Below, one piece after another: positions 38,203 to 49,072 of a stretch of 64,000 nucleotides of DNA (position 1 is its first letter; every line of letters starts with the position of its first letter). The stretch is taken from positions 63,173 to 127,172 of the forward strand of contig NZ_JACEMT010000053.1 in assembly GCF_013868415.1 (NCBI RefSeq), read 5' to 3'. A program made the translations under genes and the position numbers. This stretch comes from Marinobacterium marinum. Its GTDB lineage: Bacteria; Pseudomonadota; Gammaproteobacteria; Pseudomonadales; Balneatricaceae. The notes beneath the pieces were generated by a model. The model saw only the letters and a list, made by a program, of their open reading frames with translations. It ran no database searches and was not told the DNA's origin.

Positions 38203-38231
38203 CTTGAATCCGTGGGGCAGAACCCCATATA
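38203..38231 (+). promoter_or_regulatory. sigma-32 (heat-shock) promoter of grpE
   Basis: CTTGAA (38203-38208) and CCCCATATA (38223-38231) are separated by 14 bp, almost identical to the RpoH consensus (CTTGAA, N13-17, CCCCATnT). It lies 45 bp before grpE. Confidence 0.8.
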
Positions 38232-38276
38232 GATTGGCATCTAGGCGTAACCTCAAGAGTCAGTTGGAGAGACCTG

Positions 38277-38864
38277 ATGGCGAAAGAGCAGCAGAACACC
38301 CAGGAACCCGTAGAGCCGATTCAAGACTCGGTCGAGTCCGTAGTCGAGACAGAGGCCGGTGAGCCAAGCGTTGCCGAAGAGGCCGCGGCTGATTTGCTGC
38401 AACAGCTCGAAGAGTCGCGCGTCGAAGTCGAAGCGCTGCAAAAGGAGCTGGCCGAACTGCAGCCGCGTACACAGGCTGAAATTCAGAATATCCGCCGTCG
38501 TGCCGAGCAGGATGTGGAAAAGGCACATAAGTTCGGGCTGGAAAAGTTTGCCAATGAACTGTTACCTGTTGTGGATAGTCTTGAGCGGGCGATTGAGGCC
38601 AGCCAGGGCGAGGATGAAGCAGTCAAGGCGATCCGTGAAGGCGTCGAGATGACCCTGAACATGTTCCTGAGCAGCATGGGTAAATTCAATGTTGAACAGG
38701 TCGATCCCCAGGGACAGCCCTTCAACCCGGAACACCATCAGGCAATGTCCATGGTGCCGGCGGACGGGGTCGAGCCCAACACCGTGGTGACCGTGGTGCA
38801 GAAGGGTTACCTGCTGAACGGTCGCCTGATGCGTCCGGCCATGGTTATGGTCGCAAAAGGTTGA
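38277..38864 (+). CDS. grpE: nucleotide exchange factor GrpE
   Basis: A 195-residue DnaK cochaperone that releases ADP. The acidic N-terminus and long coiled coil (about 30-90) are followed by the beta-wing domain with [38 protein letters not shown]-type sequence and the end [23 protein letters not shown]. It is driven by its own sigma-32 promoter, and dnaK by a second one. Confidence 0.97.
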   Translation: MAKEQQNTQEPVEPIQDSVESVVETEAGEPSVAEEAAADLLQQLEESRVEVEALQKELAELQPRTQAEIQNIRRRAEQDVEKAHKFGLEKFANELLPVVDSLERAIEASQGEDEAVKAIREGVEMTLNMFLSSMGKFNVEQVDPQGQPFNPEHHQAMSMVPADGVEPNTVVTVVQKGYLLNGRLMRPAMVMVAKG

Positions 38865-38873
38865 CGCGGGGCG

Positions 38874-38901
38874 TTGAAATCGGACAACGCGTACCCATAT
38901 A
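38874..38901 (+). promoter_or_regulatory. sigma-32 promoter of dnaK
   Basis: TTGAAA (38874-38879) and CCCATATA (38894-38901), 14 bp apart, immediately after grpE and about 68 bp before dnaK. Slightly less perfect than the grpE promoter. Confidence 0.72.
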
Positions 38902-38968
38902 GATAAGCAACAGTTTTTAGACAGATTATGAGCCCGTCGCGCGGGCAAGAGATATATCGGAGCAGAAC

Positions 38969-40888
38969 ATGGGCAAAATTATCGGTATTGACCTGGGCAC
39001 CACCAACTCTTGTGTGGCTATCCTGGACGGCGAAAAAAGCAAGGTGATCGAGAACGCTGAAGGCGATCGCACCACCCCGTCAGTTATCGCGTACACCAAC
39101 GATGGTGAGACTCTGGTGGGCCAGCCGGCCAAGCGTCAGGCAGTGACCAACCCGGACAACACCCTGTTTGCGATCAAGCGACTGATCGGTCGTCGTTTCG
39201 ACGATAAGGTCGTACAGAAAGACATCAAAATGGTGCCGTACAAAATTACTGCGGCTGACAACGGCGATGCCTGGGTTGATGTTAAAGGTCAGAAAATGGC
39301 GCCGCCGCAGGTCTCCGCCGAAATCCTGAAAAAGATGAAGAAGACCGCCGAAGACTACCTGGGCGAGTCTGTAACCGAAGCGGTTATCACGGTACCGGCC
39401 TACTTCAACGACTCTCAGCGTCAGGCGACCAAGGATGCAGGCAGGATTGCCGGTCTGGAAGTGAAGCGCATCATCAACGAACCGACGGCAGCTGCGCTGG
39501 CGTACGGTATGGATAAATCGAAGGGTGACAAGACCATCGCGGTTTATGACCTGGGTGGCGGTACCTTCGATATTTCCATTATCGAAATCGCGGATGTTGA
39601 CGGCGAGCACCAGTTCGAAGTGCTGGCGACCAACGGTGACACCTTCCTGGGTGGTGAAGATTTCGACCTGGCGGTGATCAACTACCTGGCTGATGAGTTC
39701 AAGAAAGAAAGCGGCATCGATCTGCACAACGATCCGCTGGCGCTGCAGCGTCTGAAGGAAGCGGCCGAGAAAGCCAAGGTTGAGCTGTCTTCCGCTCAGG
39801 CGACTGACGTCAATCTGCCGTACATCACAGCTGATGCGACGGGTCCGAAGCACCTGAACGTGAAGCTGTCCCGTGCCAAGCTGGAATCACTGGTTGAAGA
39901 GCTGGTGGTGCGTTCCATCGAGCCGTGCCGCATCGCGATTCAGGACTCCGGTGTGTCTGCGTCCGAGATCGACGAAGTGATCCTGGTCGGCGGTCAGACC
40001 CGTATGCCGCTGGTGCAGCAGAAAGTGGCCGAATTCTTCGGCAAGGAACCGCGTAAGGATGTTAACCCGGACGAAGCGGTTGCCATTGGTGCGTCCATTC
40101 AGGGTGCCGTTCTGTCCGGTGACGTGAAAGACGTACTGCTGCTGGACGTAACTCCGCTGACCCTGGGTATCGAAACCATGGGTGGCGTGGCGACTCCGTT
40201 GATCGAAAAGAACACCACTATCCCGACCAAAAAGTCGCAGGTGTTCTCGACTGCTGATGACAACCAGACAGCCGTAACCATTCACGTGGTTCAGGGTGAG
40301 CGCAAGCAGGCGGCGCAGAACAAGTCGCTGGGTCGTTTCGACCTGGCTGACATTCCGCCGGCACCGCGTGGCATGCCGCAGATCGAAGTCACCTTCGATA
40401 TCGACGCCAACGGTATCCTGAATGTGTCCGCCAAGGACAAGGCAACCGGTAAGGAGCAGTCGATCGTGATCAAGGCTTCTTCCGGCCTGAACGATGATGA
40501 AATCGAACAGATGGTTCGCGATGCTGAAGCGCACGCGGAAGAAGACAAAAAGTTCGAGGAACTGACCGCTGCCCGCAACCAGGGCGACGCCATGATTCAC
40601 ACCGCGAACAAGACGCTGAAGGATGCAGGTGACAAGGCGACTGCTGACGAGAAAGAAAAGATCGAAGCGGCCATCAAGGATCTGGAAGAAGCACTGAAAG
40701 GCACCGAGAAGGATGCCATCGAAAGCAAGACCGAAGTGCTGACCGAAGCCCTGTCTGCCGTGGCTCAGAAAATGTACGCTGATGCAGCTCAGGCTGAGCA
40801 GGCTGCAGGTGCCGAGGCGGATGCGAAGGATGCGGCGGATGATGTAGTTGACGCTGAATTCGAAGAAGTTAAGGACGATAAGAAGTAA
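38969..40888 (+). CDS. dnaK: chaperone DnaK (Hsp70)
   Basis: A 639-residue Hsp70 (E. coli 638). The ATPase domain begins [17 protein letters not shown] and contains [13 protein letters not shown] and [11 protein letters not shown]; the substrate domain starts near residue 390 with [17 protein letters not shown], and the flexible tail ends [15 protein letters not shown]. It refolds proteins with DnaJ and GrpE. It has its own heat-shock promoter and is followed by a hairpin before dnaJ. Confidence 0.99.
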   Translation: MGKIIGIDLGTTNSCVAILDGEKSKVIENAEGDRTTPSVIAYTNDGETLVGQPAKRQAVTNPDNTLFAIKRLIGRRFDDKVVQKDIKMVPYKITAADNGDAWVDVKGQKMAPPQVSAEILKKMKKTAEDYLGESVTEAVITVPAYFNDSQRQATKDAGRIAGLEVKRIINEPTAAALAYGMDKSKGDKTIAVYDLGGGTFDISIIEIADVDGEHQFEVLATNGDTFLGGEDFDLAVINYLADEFKKESGIDLHNDPLALQRLKEAAEKAKVELSSAQATDVNLPYITADATGPKHLNVKLSRAKLESLVEELVVRSIEPCRIAIQDSGVSASEIDEVILVGGQTRMPLVQQKVAEFFGKEPRKDVNPDEAVAIGASIQGAVLSGDVKDVLLLDVTPLTLGIETMGGVATPLIEKNTTIPTKKSQVFSTADDNQTAVTIHVVQGERKQAAQNKSLGRFDLADIPPAPRGMPQIEVTFDIDANGILNVSAKDKATGKEQSIVIKASSGLNDDEIEQMVRDAEAHAEEDKKFEELTAARNQGDAMIHTANKTLKDAGDKATADEKEKIEAAIKDLEEALKGTEKDAIESKTEVLTEALSAVAQKMYADAAQAEQAAGAEADAKDAADDVVDAEFEEVKDDKK

Positions 40889-40917
40889 GCGTTCGCGCTT
40901 GTCGATCGTTGCAGTGT

Positions 40918-40944
40918 GACAGCGCGGGCCCAGGCCCGCGTTGT
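40918..40944 (+). terminator. hairpin between dnaK and dnaJ
   Basis: A GC-rich inverted repeat CGCGGGCC-CA-GGCCCGCG, extended at its base by ACA/TGT. No long T run follows, so it probably attenuates rather than fully terminates, lowering dnaJ relative to dnaK, or protects the dnaK mRNA. Confidence 0.55.
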
Positions 40945-40991
40945 CATGTCCGGCTCTTGCGGGCCAAACCTTAACAAGTCAGATTCGGAAC

Positions 40992-42125
40992 ATGTCAAAG
41001 CAGGACTACTACGAACTTTTGGGTGTGTCGCGTGACGCGTCCGATCGAGATATCAAAAAAGCCTATCGTCGTCTGGCCATGAAGTATCACCCGGACCGCA
41101 ATCCGGACGATCAGGAGGCCGAAGACAAATTCAAGGAAATCAGCGAAGCCTATGAGGTTTTGTCTGATGCTCAGAAAAAAGCGGCCTATGACCAGTTCGG
41201 TCACGCCGGTGTCGATGGCCAGGGTGGCGGTTTTGGCGGTGGTGGCTTCGAAGGCAACTTCTCCGATATTTTCGGCGATGTCTTCGGTGACATCTTCGGT
41301 GGTGGCGGTGGCGGCCGTCATCGTTCCAGTGTACAACGTGGAGCCGACCTGCGTTACAACCTGGACTTGTCACTGGAAGAGGCGGTGCGCGGTTGCGAGA
41401 AGACACTGGAAATCCCCACGCTGGTAGGTTGTGAGGTTTGTGATGGCAGCGGTGCCAAGCCGGGCACCAGTGCCAAGACCTGTTCTACCTGTGGCGGTAT
41501 GGGGCAGGTGCGCATGCAGCAGGGCTTTTTCTCCGTGCAGCAAACCTGTCCGACCTGCCGTGGCGAAGGCAAGGTGATTTCCGACCCCTGCGACAGTTGT
41601 CACGGCCAGGGGCGTGTGGAAAAAACCAAGACGCTGCAGGTCAAGATCCCGGCCGGTGTGGATACCGGTGACCGCATTCGCCTGGCGGGCGAAGGCGAAG
41701 CGGGCAGTCATGGCGGGCCGAATGGTGATCTCTACGTACAGGTCCATGTGCGTGAACATCCGATTTTCCAGCGTGATGGCAAGCATCTGTACTGCGAAGT
41801 ACCGATCAGTTTTGTGGATGCAGCGCTGGGTGGCGAGCTGGATGTGCCGACGCTGGATGGTCGCGTCAAACTGAAGATTCCGGCTGAAACCCAAACCGGC
41901 AAGCTGTTCCGTCTGCGTGGCAAGGGGATTACCCCGGTTCGTGGCGGCGGCGTTGGTGATTTGATGGTGAAAGTGGCGGTTGAAACACCGGTGAACCTGA
42001 ACAGCCGTCAAAAAGAACTGCTGCGCGAATTTGCCGAAACCACGGAAGAGGGTAACAGCAAGCACAGCCCGAAAAAACACGGCTTTTTTGACTCGGTGAA
42101 GAAGTTTTTTGAAGATATGACCTGA
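40992..42125 (+). CDS. dnaJ: chaperone DnaJ (Hsp40)
   Basis: A 377-residue type I J-protein. The J domain has HPD (33-35), followed by a Gly/Phe-rich region, four CxxCxGxG zinc repeats ([32 protein letters not shown]) and two beta-domains. It stimulates DnaK ATPase. ATG 40992 matches the standard start [12 protein letters not shown]; the frame upstream to 40941 is not used. Confidence 0.98.
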   Translation: MSKQDYYELLGVSRDASDRDIKKAYRRLAMKYHPDRNPDDQEAEDKFKEISEAYEVLSDAQKKAAYDQFGHAGVDGQGGGFGGGGFEGNFSDIFGDVFGDIFGGGGGGRHRSSVQRGADLRYNLDLSLEEAVRGCEKTLEIPTLVGCEVCDGSGAKPGTSAKTCSTCGGMGQVRMQQGFFSVQQTCPTCRGEGKVISDPCDSCHGQGRVEKTKTLQVKIPAGVDTGDRIRLAGEGEAGSHGGPNGDLYVQVHVREHPIFQRDGKHLYCEVPISFVDAALGGELDVPTLDGRVKLKIPAETQTGKLFRLRGKGITPVRGGGVGDLMVKVAVETPVNLNSRQKELLREFAETTEEGNSKHSPKKHGFFDSVKKFFEDMT

Positions 42126-42170
42126 TTGCGCGCATAAGCAGCGTGCCGGTACATACAGACACAGGAATAA

Positions 42171-42983
<813 letters not shown>

Positions 42984-43008
42984 ATTCAACCTTGTTGTTG
43001 TTCCCTCT

Positions 43009-43033
43009 GCCCGCTCATGTAGCGGGCTTTTTT
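43009..43033 (+). terminator. intrinsic terminator of dapB
   Basis: GCCCGCT-catgt-AGCGGGC followed by six T residues, 26 bp after the dapB stop. Confidence 0.9.
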
Positions 43034-43144
43034 ATGCGCAAACGCAACCTTTCTGTCACTCTTAAGCGGCATATTACGGATAAGGCTTGCTGCACCTGCA
43101 CACTCAGGGCTAAGGTATAGCGGAACTGGAAGTCTGGAGGCAGG

Positions 43145-43456
43145 ATGTACAAGCTCTGTTTCTTTGTGCCCGAAGAGGATGCCGAAGCGGTCAAGACGGC
43201 ATTGTTTGCTTCAGGTGTGGGCAAGATCGGTGCGTATGACCAGTGTTGCTGGCAGACGCCTGGAAAGGGGCAGTTTCGCCCGCTGGCAGGGGCCAATCCG
43301 TATTTGGGGCAGCCAGGGCAGCTGGAGCATGTGGCAGAACTCAAGATCGAGATGGTATGTCCCGATGAGTTGATCCATACCGCAGTTGCCACGCTTAAAG
43401 AGGCGCACCCGTACGAAGAGGTCGCCTATGATGTATATCGGTTGGCCGATATCTGA
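43145..43456 (+). CDS. stand-alone NIF3-insert (PII-like, YqfO/COG3323) domain protein
   Basis: A 103-residue protein corresponding to the PII/CutA-like domain inserted in NIF3 family proteins. The family features are VPEEDAEAVKTALFASGVGKIGAYDQCCW and the C-terminal LKEAHPYEEVAYDVY. As a separate protein it occurs in many proteobacteria; its role is unknown, possibly metal or small-molecule binding. It starts after GGAGG and ends 26 bp before the V-type ATPase B subunit without a terminator, so it may be the first gene of that operon. Confidence 0.82.
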   Translation: MYKLCFFVPEEDAEAVKTALFASGVGKIGAYDQCCWQTPGKGQFRPLAGANPYLGQPGQLEHVAELKIEMVCPDELIHTAVATLKEAHPYEEVAYDVYRLADI

Positions 43457-43482
43457 GATCAGGCACGGAAAGGGAGATCGGT

Positions 43483-44844
43483 GTGACACAGCTGTTGGTT
43501 CGCTATTCACGCATTCTGGAAATCGTCGGCGATATTGTCAAAGTTCATGTGCCCGAACCTGAAGAAGGTGATGTGGCCGCCATCGGCTACGGTGATCTGG
43601 CACTGATCGAAAACATCATTGACCCTGATCAGCCGCCCTACATGGCGCAGGTGATACAGCTGGAGCGTAACAGCGTATCGCTGCAAGTATTCTCCGGCAC
43701 CAAGGGGCTGTCGACTCGTGCCGGAGTGCGCTTTCTGGGTCACCCGATGCAGGTGACTTTCTCTCCGAATATTCTTGGCCGGGCGTTTTCCGGTGCGGGA
43801 CGCGCCATTGATGGTGGCCCGGCACTGAGTGAAGAGGCACGGATCGACATTGATGGTCCCACGGTTAACCCGGCCCGACGGATTCTGGCATCGCGCATGA
43901 TCCGTACCGACGTGCCGATGATCGATGTGTTCAACTCGCTGGTCGAAAGCCAGAAAATCCCGATTTTTTCGGTGGCGGGCGAACCTTATAACCTGCTGCT
44001 GGCTCGAATTGGTGCCAACGCGGATGCCGATGTGGTGGTGTTCGGGGGAATCGGTCTGATCTTCGACGATTACCACTTCTTCCGCCAGGCCTTCGAAGAG
44101 GCCGGTGTCAGTGCGCGTACAGTCATGTTTACCCACCTGGGATCTGATCCGACGGTCGAAGGGCTGCTGGTGCCTGATATGGCGCTGGCCGTCGCCGAAC
44201 GTTTTGCGGTGGAAGAGGGCAAGCGGGTGCTGGTACTGCTGACCGATATGACTGCCTATGCGGATGCCCTGAAGGAAGTCGGCATCTCTATGGAGCATGT
44301 GCCGTCTAACCGCGGTTATATCGGCGACCTTTACTCTCAGTTGGCGCGGCGCTATGAAAAGGCCTGCGATTACAAGGGCGCCGGATCGGTCACCATCCTG
44401 TCGGTGACGACCATGCCGGGCGATGATGTGACTCACCCGGTGCCGGACAATACCGGTTATATCACCGAAGGACAGTTTTATCTGCACAATGGTGTGCTGG
44501 ACCCCTTTGGTTCGCTGTCGCGTCTCAAACAGCATGTGATCGGCAAGGTCACCCGTGAGGATCATGGTCAAATCATGAATACCATGGTGCGCTTCTATGC
44601 CGAGGCTCGGGATGCTCAGCAGAAGCAGGCCATGTCCTTCGACCTGACGGAATATGACGATCGCTTGCTGAAGTTCGGTCGGCTGTTCCGTACGCGTTTC
44701 ATGGATATCGATGTATCCATGCCGTTGGAAGCCGCCCTGGATCTGTGCTGGCAAACTTTGGCCGAATGTTTTCGGCCTCAGGAGCTGCTGATGAAACAGC
44801 AGCTTGTGGATAAGTACTTCCCCAAGGACGCGGTGGCAGGGTAA
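43483..44844 (+). CDS. V/A-type ATPase subunit B
   Basis: A 453-residue non-catalytic nucleotide-binding subunit of the peripheral V1/A1 hexamer. It starts VRYSRILEIVGDIVKVHVP, carries PMIDVFNSLVESQKIPIFSVAGEPYN in place of a Walker A loop, and has the DMTAYADALKEV and PSNRGYIGDLYSQLARRYE segments typical of B. Translation starts at GTG 43483 with GGGAG upstream. It is the first ATPase gene here, whereas in most operons B follows A. The next gene, D, begins six bases later. Confidence 0.95.
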   Translation: MTQLLVRYSRILEIVGDIVKVHVPEPEEGDVAAIGYGDLALIENIIDPDQPPYMAQVIQLERNSVSLQVFSGTKGLSTRAGVRFLGHPMQVTFSPNILGRAFSGAGRAIDGGPALSEEARIDIDGPTVNPARRILASRMIRTDVPMIDVFNSLVESQKIPIFSVAGEPYNLLLARIGANADADVVVFGGIGLIFDDYHFFRQAFEEAGVSARTVMFTHLGSDPTVEGLLVPDMALAVAERFAVEEGKRVLVLLTDMTAYADALKEVGISMEHVPSNRGYIGDLYSQLARRYEKACDYKGAGSVTILSVTTMPGDDVTHPVPDNTGYITEGQFYLHNGVLDPFGSLSRLKQHVIGKVTREDHGQIMNTMVRFYAEARDAQQKQAMSFDLTEYDDRLLKFGRLFRTRFMDIDVSMPLEAALDLCWQTLAECFRPQELLMKQQLVDKYFPKDAVAG

Positions 44845-44850
44845 GGCGGC

Positions 44851-45456
44851 ATGAGCAAGCTGGCGCTGAACAAAAGCACTCTCAATCATGAAAACCGGCA
44901 GTTGAAATCGTTTCGGCAGTTTGTGCCGGCGCTGGATCTGAAGCGCAAGCAGATTCTGGCTGCCCGGATAAAATCGCGTCAGGCGATGGCCGAATTTGCC
45001 CGGCAGATGCAGCAGGTAGAAACCGAAGTGGCCGAGCAGTTGCCGATGCTGGCTGGGACAACACTGAACATGAGCACACTGGTGCAGGTGCGCGGTGTGC
45101 ATCAGCGCATGGATAACCTGGTGGGAATCGAACTGCCGGTTGTTGAGCGGATCGAAATCGACTGCAGTCAATATTCGCGTCTGGCGCTGCCTCAGTGGGT
45201 GGATATTCTGGTAGCGCGCCTGCAGGACATGCTGGAATTGAAAGTTCGTTACCAGGTTGAGAAAACTCGGTTGGAACGCCTGGAAGCGGCGCTGCAAAAA
45301 ACGACCCAGCGATTGAACCTGTTCGACAAGGTCCTGATTCCAAGGGCCGAGGCCAATATCCGACGTATCCGTATCGCCTTGTCGGATGCCGAACGCGCCG
45401 GTGTGGTACGGGCCAAACTGGCCAAGAACAAGCGGGCGAGGATGATGGCACTATGA
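44851..45456 (+). CDS. V/A-type ATPase subunit D (central rotor shaft)
   Basis: A 201-residue helical protein with the D pattern LNKSTLNHENRQLKSF, a KQILAARIK-type helix, and the C-terminal helix TQRLNLFDKVLIPRAEANIRRIRIALSDAERA. D forms the long coiled coil of the rotor inside the A3B3 ring; in well-studied enzymes it binds F, which is missing here. Its stop overlaps the start of the I subunit by four bases. Confidence 0.92.
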   Translation: MSKLALNKSTLNHENRQLKSFRQFVPALDLKRKQILAARIKSRQAMAEFARQMQQVETEVAEQLPMLAGTTLNMSTLVQVRGVHQRMDNLVGIELPVVERIEIDCSQYSRLALPQWVDILVARLQDMLELKVRYQVEKTRLERLEAALQKTTQRLNLFDKVLIPRAEANIRRIRIALSDAERAGVVRAKLAKNKRARMMAL

Positions 45457-47246
45457 GTATTCTGACGCTTGAGAAGGCGACGCTCGTTGGCCTGACGGCG
45501 GACAAGGCCCTGGTGCTTGATCGGCTGCAGGCTCTGGGCCTGTTGCACGTAATTCCCTTGTCGCAGGCCTTGCCGGAGGTGGATGAAACCTTGCCGGAAG
45601 AGGTGCTGCCCGAACAGCTGCAGCAGGTCATTCGTTATCTGCTTAGCTGCCCACAGAAGCGCCGCCAGGTAACGGCTGAGCGTCATTTTGATCTGGTGGC
45701 AGAGGTGAATGCAACGCTGGAAAACCGTAAACGACGGCTGGCGTTGCAGGAAAAGCTGGATTTTCTGCGCAAGCGCATTCGCGATCTTGAACCCTGGGGC
45801 AGTTTTGAACTGCCTGGGGAGCAGGGGCTGGCGGGGTATCGTCTCTGGTTCTATCTGGTGCCCAATTATCGCATGCCGGAAGTGGCCAAAACCGATCTGC
45901 CCTGGTCGGTGGTACATCGAGATAACCGCCATTCCTATGTTGCCGTGATTGCTGAAGCAGAGCCGCGTGCCAATCAGATGCCGGTGCCGAGAACGCACAC
46001 CGGCTCCATACCGCTGCATCGGCTCAGACGCGAGCAGGAAGACCTGGAGATTGAGCTGGAATCGCTGGATGCCGAGCGCGAGGCGCATACACGCTGGTTA
46101 TACCTGCTGCAGCGTTCCCTGGCCGGCAGTCAGGACCGTGCCGACTGTGCCGACGTCAGTCGGCAGACGCTGGATGCAGGCGAGATCTTTGCTATCCAGG
46201 GCTGGTTTGCAGCAGATCAACGTGAAGCGCTGGAACAGTTTGCCCGGTCTGAGGGGCTGGTGCTGGTAGTTGAGCCGGTCGGGGCGGAAGAACGTCCCCC
46301 GACGCTGCTCGATAACCCCGATGTATTGGCTGGCGGTGAAGAGATCGTACGTTTCTATCAAATGCCCGGTTATCGTGCCTGGGACCCGTCACGGGTGGTG
46401 TTTTTCTCGTTTGCCGCTTTCTTTGCCATGATTTTGGGTGATGCCGGGTATGCCTTGTTACTGGGGGCCGTGTTGGTGTTTTACTGGTCGCGGATGGGGC
46501 GCAGTGAAACGGGGCGGCGGTTGCGTATCCTGGGTGCCACTTTGACGCTGTTTTCCACGGTCTGGGGTGTGATGGTTGGCAGTTACTTCGGTGCTGCGCC
46601 GCCGGCCCCGCTGGCGGGGTTGAAAGTACTCGACATGAACGACTTTGACAGCATGATGCGGGTGTCGATCATCATGGGAGCCGGTCACCTGGTACTGGCG
46701 AATCTGGTCAGCGCCTGGCGCAGCCGTGGCCGGTTGACGATGTTGTCCCCACTGGGCTGGGTGCTGATCATTCTGGCGGGTGTCAGTGGCTGGCTGCGAC
46801 AGCAGTTGGACGTGGAATGGTGGCTGGCTGGGCTGGGACTGCTGCAGATCCTGCTGTGCTCCAGTGAGCGGCCGCTGCAGGGTGCCAGGAACTGGTTGTG
46901 GCGTCTGCTGGATGGTCTGATGGCGCTGACGGGGTTGTCGAAAATGTTTGGCGACGTGCTCAGTTACCTGCGTTTGTTTGCCCTTGGGCTGGCCAGTGCG
47001 TCCTTGGCCATCACGTTCAACCAGTTGGCTGGCGATGTGGCTTCCAGCGTACCGGGCATGGGCCTGTTCCTCGAAGTGCTGATCTTGCTGCTGGGCCATT
47101 CTCTCAACTTTGTTCTGGCTGTTGTCAGTGGTGTGATCCACGGCTTGCGCCTGAATCTGATCGAGTTCTATAACTGGAGCCTGGCCGATGAGGGCTATGC
47201 TTTTCAACCTTTCACCAAACGGGAGGTGAACCCTTGGATAACCTGA
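45453..47246 (+). CDS. V/A-type ATPase subunit I (a-type stator)
   Basis: A 597-residue subunit: a cytoplasmic half of about 300 residues, then seven to eight membrane helices starting near WDPSRVVFFSFAAFFAMILGDAGYALLL. The essential arginine is in FGDVLSYLRLFALGLASASLA (Arg507), the residue facing the rotor ring. It provides the ion half-channels. The last 13 bases overlap the start of the K gene, and the K ribosome site lies inside its coding region. Confidence 0.94.
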   Translation: MSILTLEKATLVGLTADKALVLDRLQALGLLHVIPLSQALPEVDETLPEEVLPEQLQQVIRYLLSCPQKRRQVTAERHFDLVAEVNATLENRKRRLALQEKLDFLRKRIRDLEPWGSFELPGEQGLAGYRLWFYLVPNYRMPEVAKTDLPWSVVHRDNRHSYVAVIAEAEPRANQMPVPRTHTGSIPLHRLRREQEDLEIELESLDAEREAHTRWLYLLQRSLAGSQDRADCADVSRQTLDAGEIFAIQGWFAADQREALEQFARSEGLVLVVEPVGAEERPPTLLDNPDVLAGGEEIVRFYQMPGYRAWDPSRVVFFSFAAFFAMILGDAGYALLLGAVLVFYWSRMGRSETGRRLRILGATLTLFSTVWGVMVGSYFGAAPPAPLAGLKVLDMNDFDSMMRVSIIMGAGHLVLANLVSAWRSRGRLTMLSPLGWVLIILAGVSGWLRQQLDVEWWLAGLGLLQILLCSSERPLQGARNWLWRLLDGLMALTGLSKMFGDVLSYLRLFALGLASASLAITFNQLAGDVASSVPGMGLFLEVLILLLGHSLNFVLAVVSGVIHGLRLNLIEFYNWSLADEGYAFQPFTKREVNPWIT

Positions 47247-47680
47247 TTTTGGCCCTGGGATGGGCAGGACTGTATGGCCCCATGGCACTGGGGGCAATCG
47301 GCAGTATCATCGGTTGTGCGCTGGCGGGGCAGGCGGCCTGCGGAGCATTGCTGGAAACGGAGACCGGTCACGGGCGTTATGTGGGGGTTGTGGCGATGCC
47401 GTCATCGCAAACCATTTACGGTATTGTGGTGATGTTCTCGCTGAACCGTACCGTTACGCTGGATAACGCGCCGGGGTTGTTTGCGGTTGGCATGCTGGCA
47501 GGGCTGGCGTTGTTGATCAGTGCGATACGCCAGGGGCATTGCTGTGCCAGTGCCATCAATGTTTCCAAGATCAAGCCGGAAATTTTCGGCATGTCCATTG
47601 CGCCGGTCGCGATTGTTGAAGGCTTTGCAGTCTTCGCGTTTATTTTTGCGCTGGTGATCAGTGCCGGCATCCCTGCGTAA
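47234..47680 (+). CDS. V/A-type ATPase subunit K (membrane rotor), sodium-type ligands
   Basis: A 148-residue double-hairpin (four helix) proteolipid. The ion-binding residues align with the E. hirae sodium site: Met55 (Leu61), Ser58 (Thr64), Gln59 (Gln65), Gln100 (Gln110) and Glu129 (Glu139), in MPSSQTIYG, RQG and IVEGFAVFAF. The Gln100-Glu129 spacing of 29 is identical. The first hairpin lacks its own carboxylate, as in V-type rings. Translation starts at TTG 47234 with a strong GGAGGTGA. Sodium coupling is inferred. Confidence 0.93.
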   Translation: MDNLILALGWAGLYGPMALGAIGSIIGCALAGQAACGALLETETGHGRYVGVVAMPSSQTIYGIVVMFSLNRTVTLDNAPGLFAVGMLAGLALLISAIRQGHCCASAINVSKIKPEIFGMSIAPVAIVEGFAVFAFIFALVISAGIPA

Positions 47681-47691
47681 CGGAGGCGGTG

Positions 47692-48375
47692 ATGAACGAT
47701 CAGGCCAAACAGCAGGCGGCTTCAGGCGTGGAAGCGCTGATCGAACGCCTGCGTGAACAGGGCGTCGAGCAGGGACAGCGTGAAGCTGCCGAGCTGATCG
47801 AAGATGCCGAGCGTCGTGCCGACTGGCTGCTGGAGCAGGCGCGTCAGGAAGCGGAAAACCTGCGCCGCAGTGCACGGGAAGACGCCGATCGTCTGCGTCG
47901 GGCAGGCGAAGATGCGTTGAAACTGGCGGCACGAGACATGCAGTTGCAGCTGCGCGAGCAGTTGTCTCATGCCTTCTCCGATCGGGTGAAGTTGCAGGTC
48001 AGTGAACTGTTCGACAGCGATGTGTTTATCCGTGAAGTGATTCGTGAGGTGGTGGTGCAGGCTTGCCAGGAAGCAACCCTGTGCACCCTGCCGAAAGTGG
48101 AAGTGCTGCTACCGGCCGGGATCGTGGGGCTGGAAGAACTAAGGCGCAACCCGCACGCCTATCGGCAGGGTAAGCTGAGTCTGTTTGTACAGGAGCAGCT
48201 CAATCTGCAGTTGCGCGAGGGTGTGACGCTGGATCTGCATGACGGACGGGGGATTCGCATCCGTTGCAATGGCGATGATGCTGAAATCGATCTGAGTGAT
48301 CGTGCGCTGGCAGAATTGTTGCTGCGTCATCTGCAGCCCCGCTTTCGCGCCATTTTGGAGGGAGTGATCCGCTAG
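47692..48375 (+). CDS. V/A-type ATPase subunit E (peripheral stalk)
   Basis: A 227-residue protein. Its N-terminal half is a charged helix (EQGVEQGQREAAELIEDAERRADWLLEQARQEAENLRRSAR), the stalk coil, and the C-terminal half is the globular domain that contacts A and B. No gene for its usual partner G/H is found here. ATG 47692 is preferred to GTG 47689 (GGAGG site five bases away). The stop overlaps the next start by one base. Confidence 0.85.
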   Translation: MNDQAKQQAASGVEALIERLREQGVEQGQREAAELIEDAERRADWLLEQARQEAENLRRSAREDADRLRRAGEDALKLAARDMQLQLREQLSHAFSDRVKLQVSELFDSDVFIREVIREVVVQACQEATLCTLPKVEVLLPAGIVGLEELRRNPHAYRQGKLSLFVQEQLNLQLREGVTLDLHDGRGIRIRCNGDDAEIDLSDRALAELLLRHLQPRFRAILEGVIR

Positions 48376-49072
48376 TGTCGGTTTACCATACCTTGATACC
48401 TGCACTGCCGGCGCTGCCTGTGAGCCTGGAGCAGCTGAAGGAACTGCCGATTTCGGTATTGCAGCTGGAGCGTCGGCTGGGCATGTTACCTGAACAGGAT
48501 CAGCAGCTGTTGCAGCGCGCTCTGCGCCTGTTTCAGCGTGAGCGCATCGGTGACGAGACCTGCTCGGATCGGGACGAGGTACAGCACTGGGAGCGGGAGC
48601 TGGCAGAGGTTGCTCTCCCGCCTTTGCGGGCCGTATTGGTTGAAAATCTAGAATGGCGCAGCCTGATTGCGGCACAGCGCTATCGACTGGCCGGCCAGTA
48701 CGAGGGCACCGGTTTTCAGGGGTACGGTGAACGCATCTGGATCGTACGCCGCGACTGGCAGCAGCCAGATTTTGGTCTGGGGCGTCATTACCCCTGGCTG
48801 ACCGAATCATTAACCCAGCTGAAACAGGGGCGGAGTGTAGCGTTGGAGCAGCAGATCCTGAGCCGTCTCTGGTGCCGATTACACATGCTGGAGCAGGCTC
48901 ACCCCTTTTCTTTGACCGCTGTGGCCGCGTACCGGCTGCGCTGGTCCATTGCCGAGTACCGCCTGCGCTGGCAGGCGGAAGCGGCGCAACAACACTTTTC
49001 TCAACTGGTCGACCGGGCGCTGACAGAGGTCCTGCAGGATAGCGGTGTCGACCGGGCTATAGAGGCTGACCA

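Noticed and set aside
43507-45297. 596-codon open frame on the minus strand opposite the V-ATPase B and D genes
   Set aside because: It mirrors the codon pattern of two clear genes, has no family-like sequence (rich in His, Gln and Arg) and no ribosome site.
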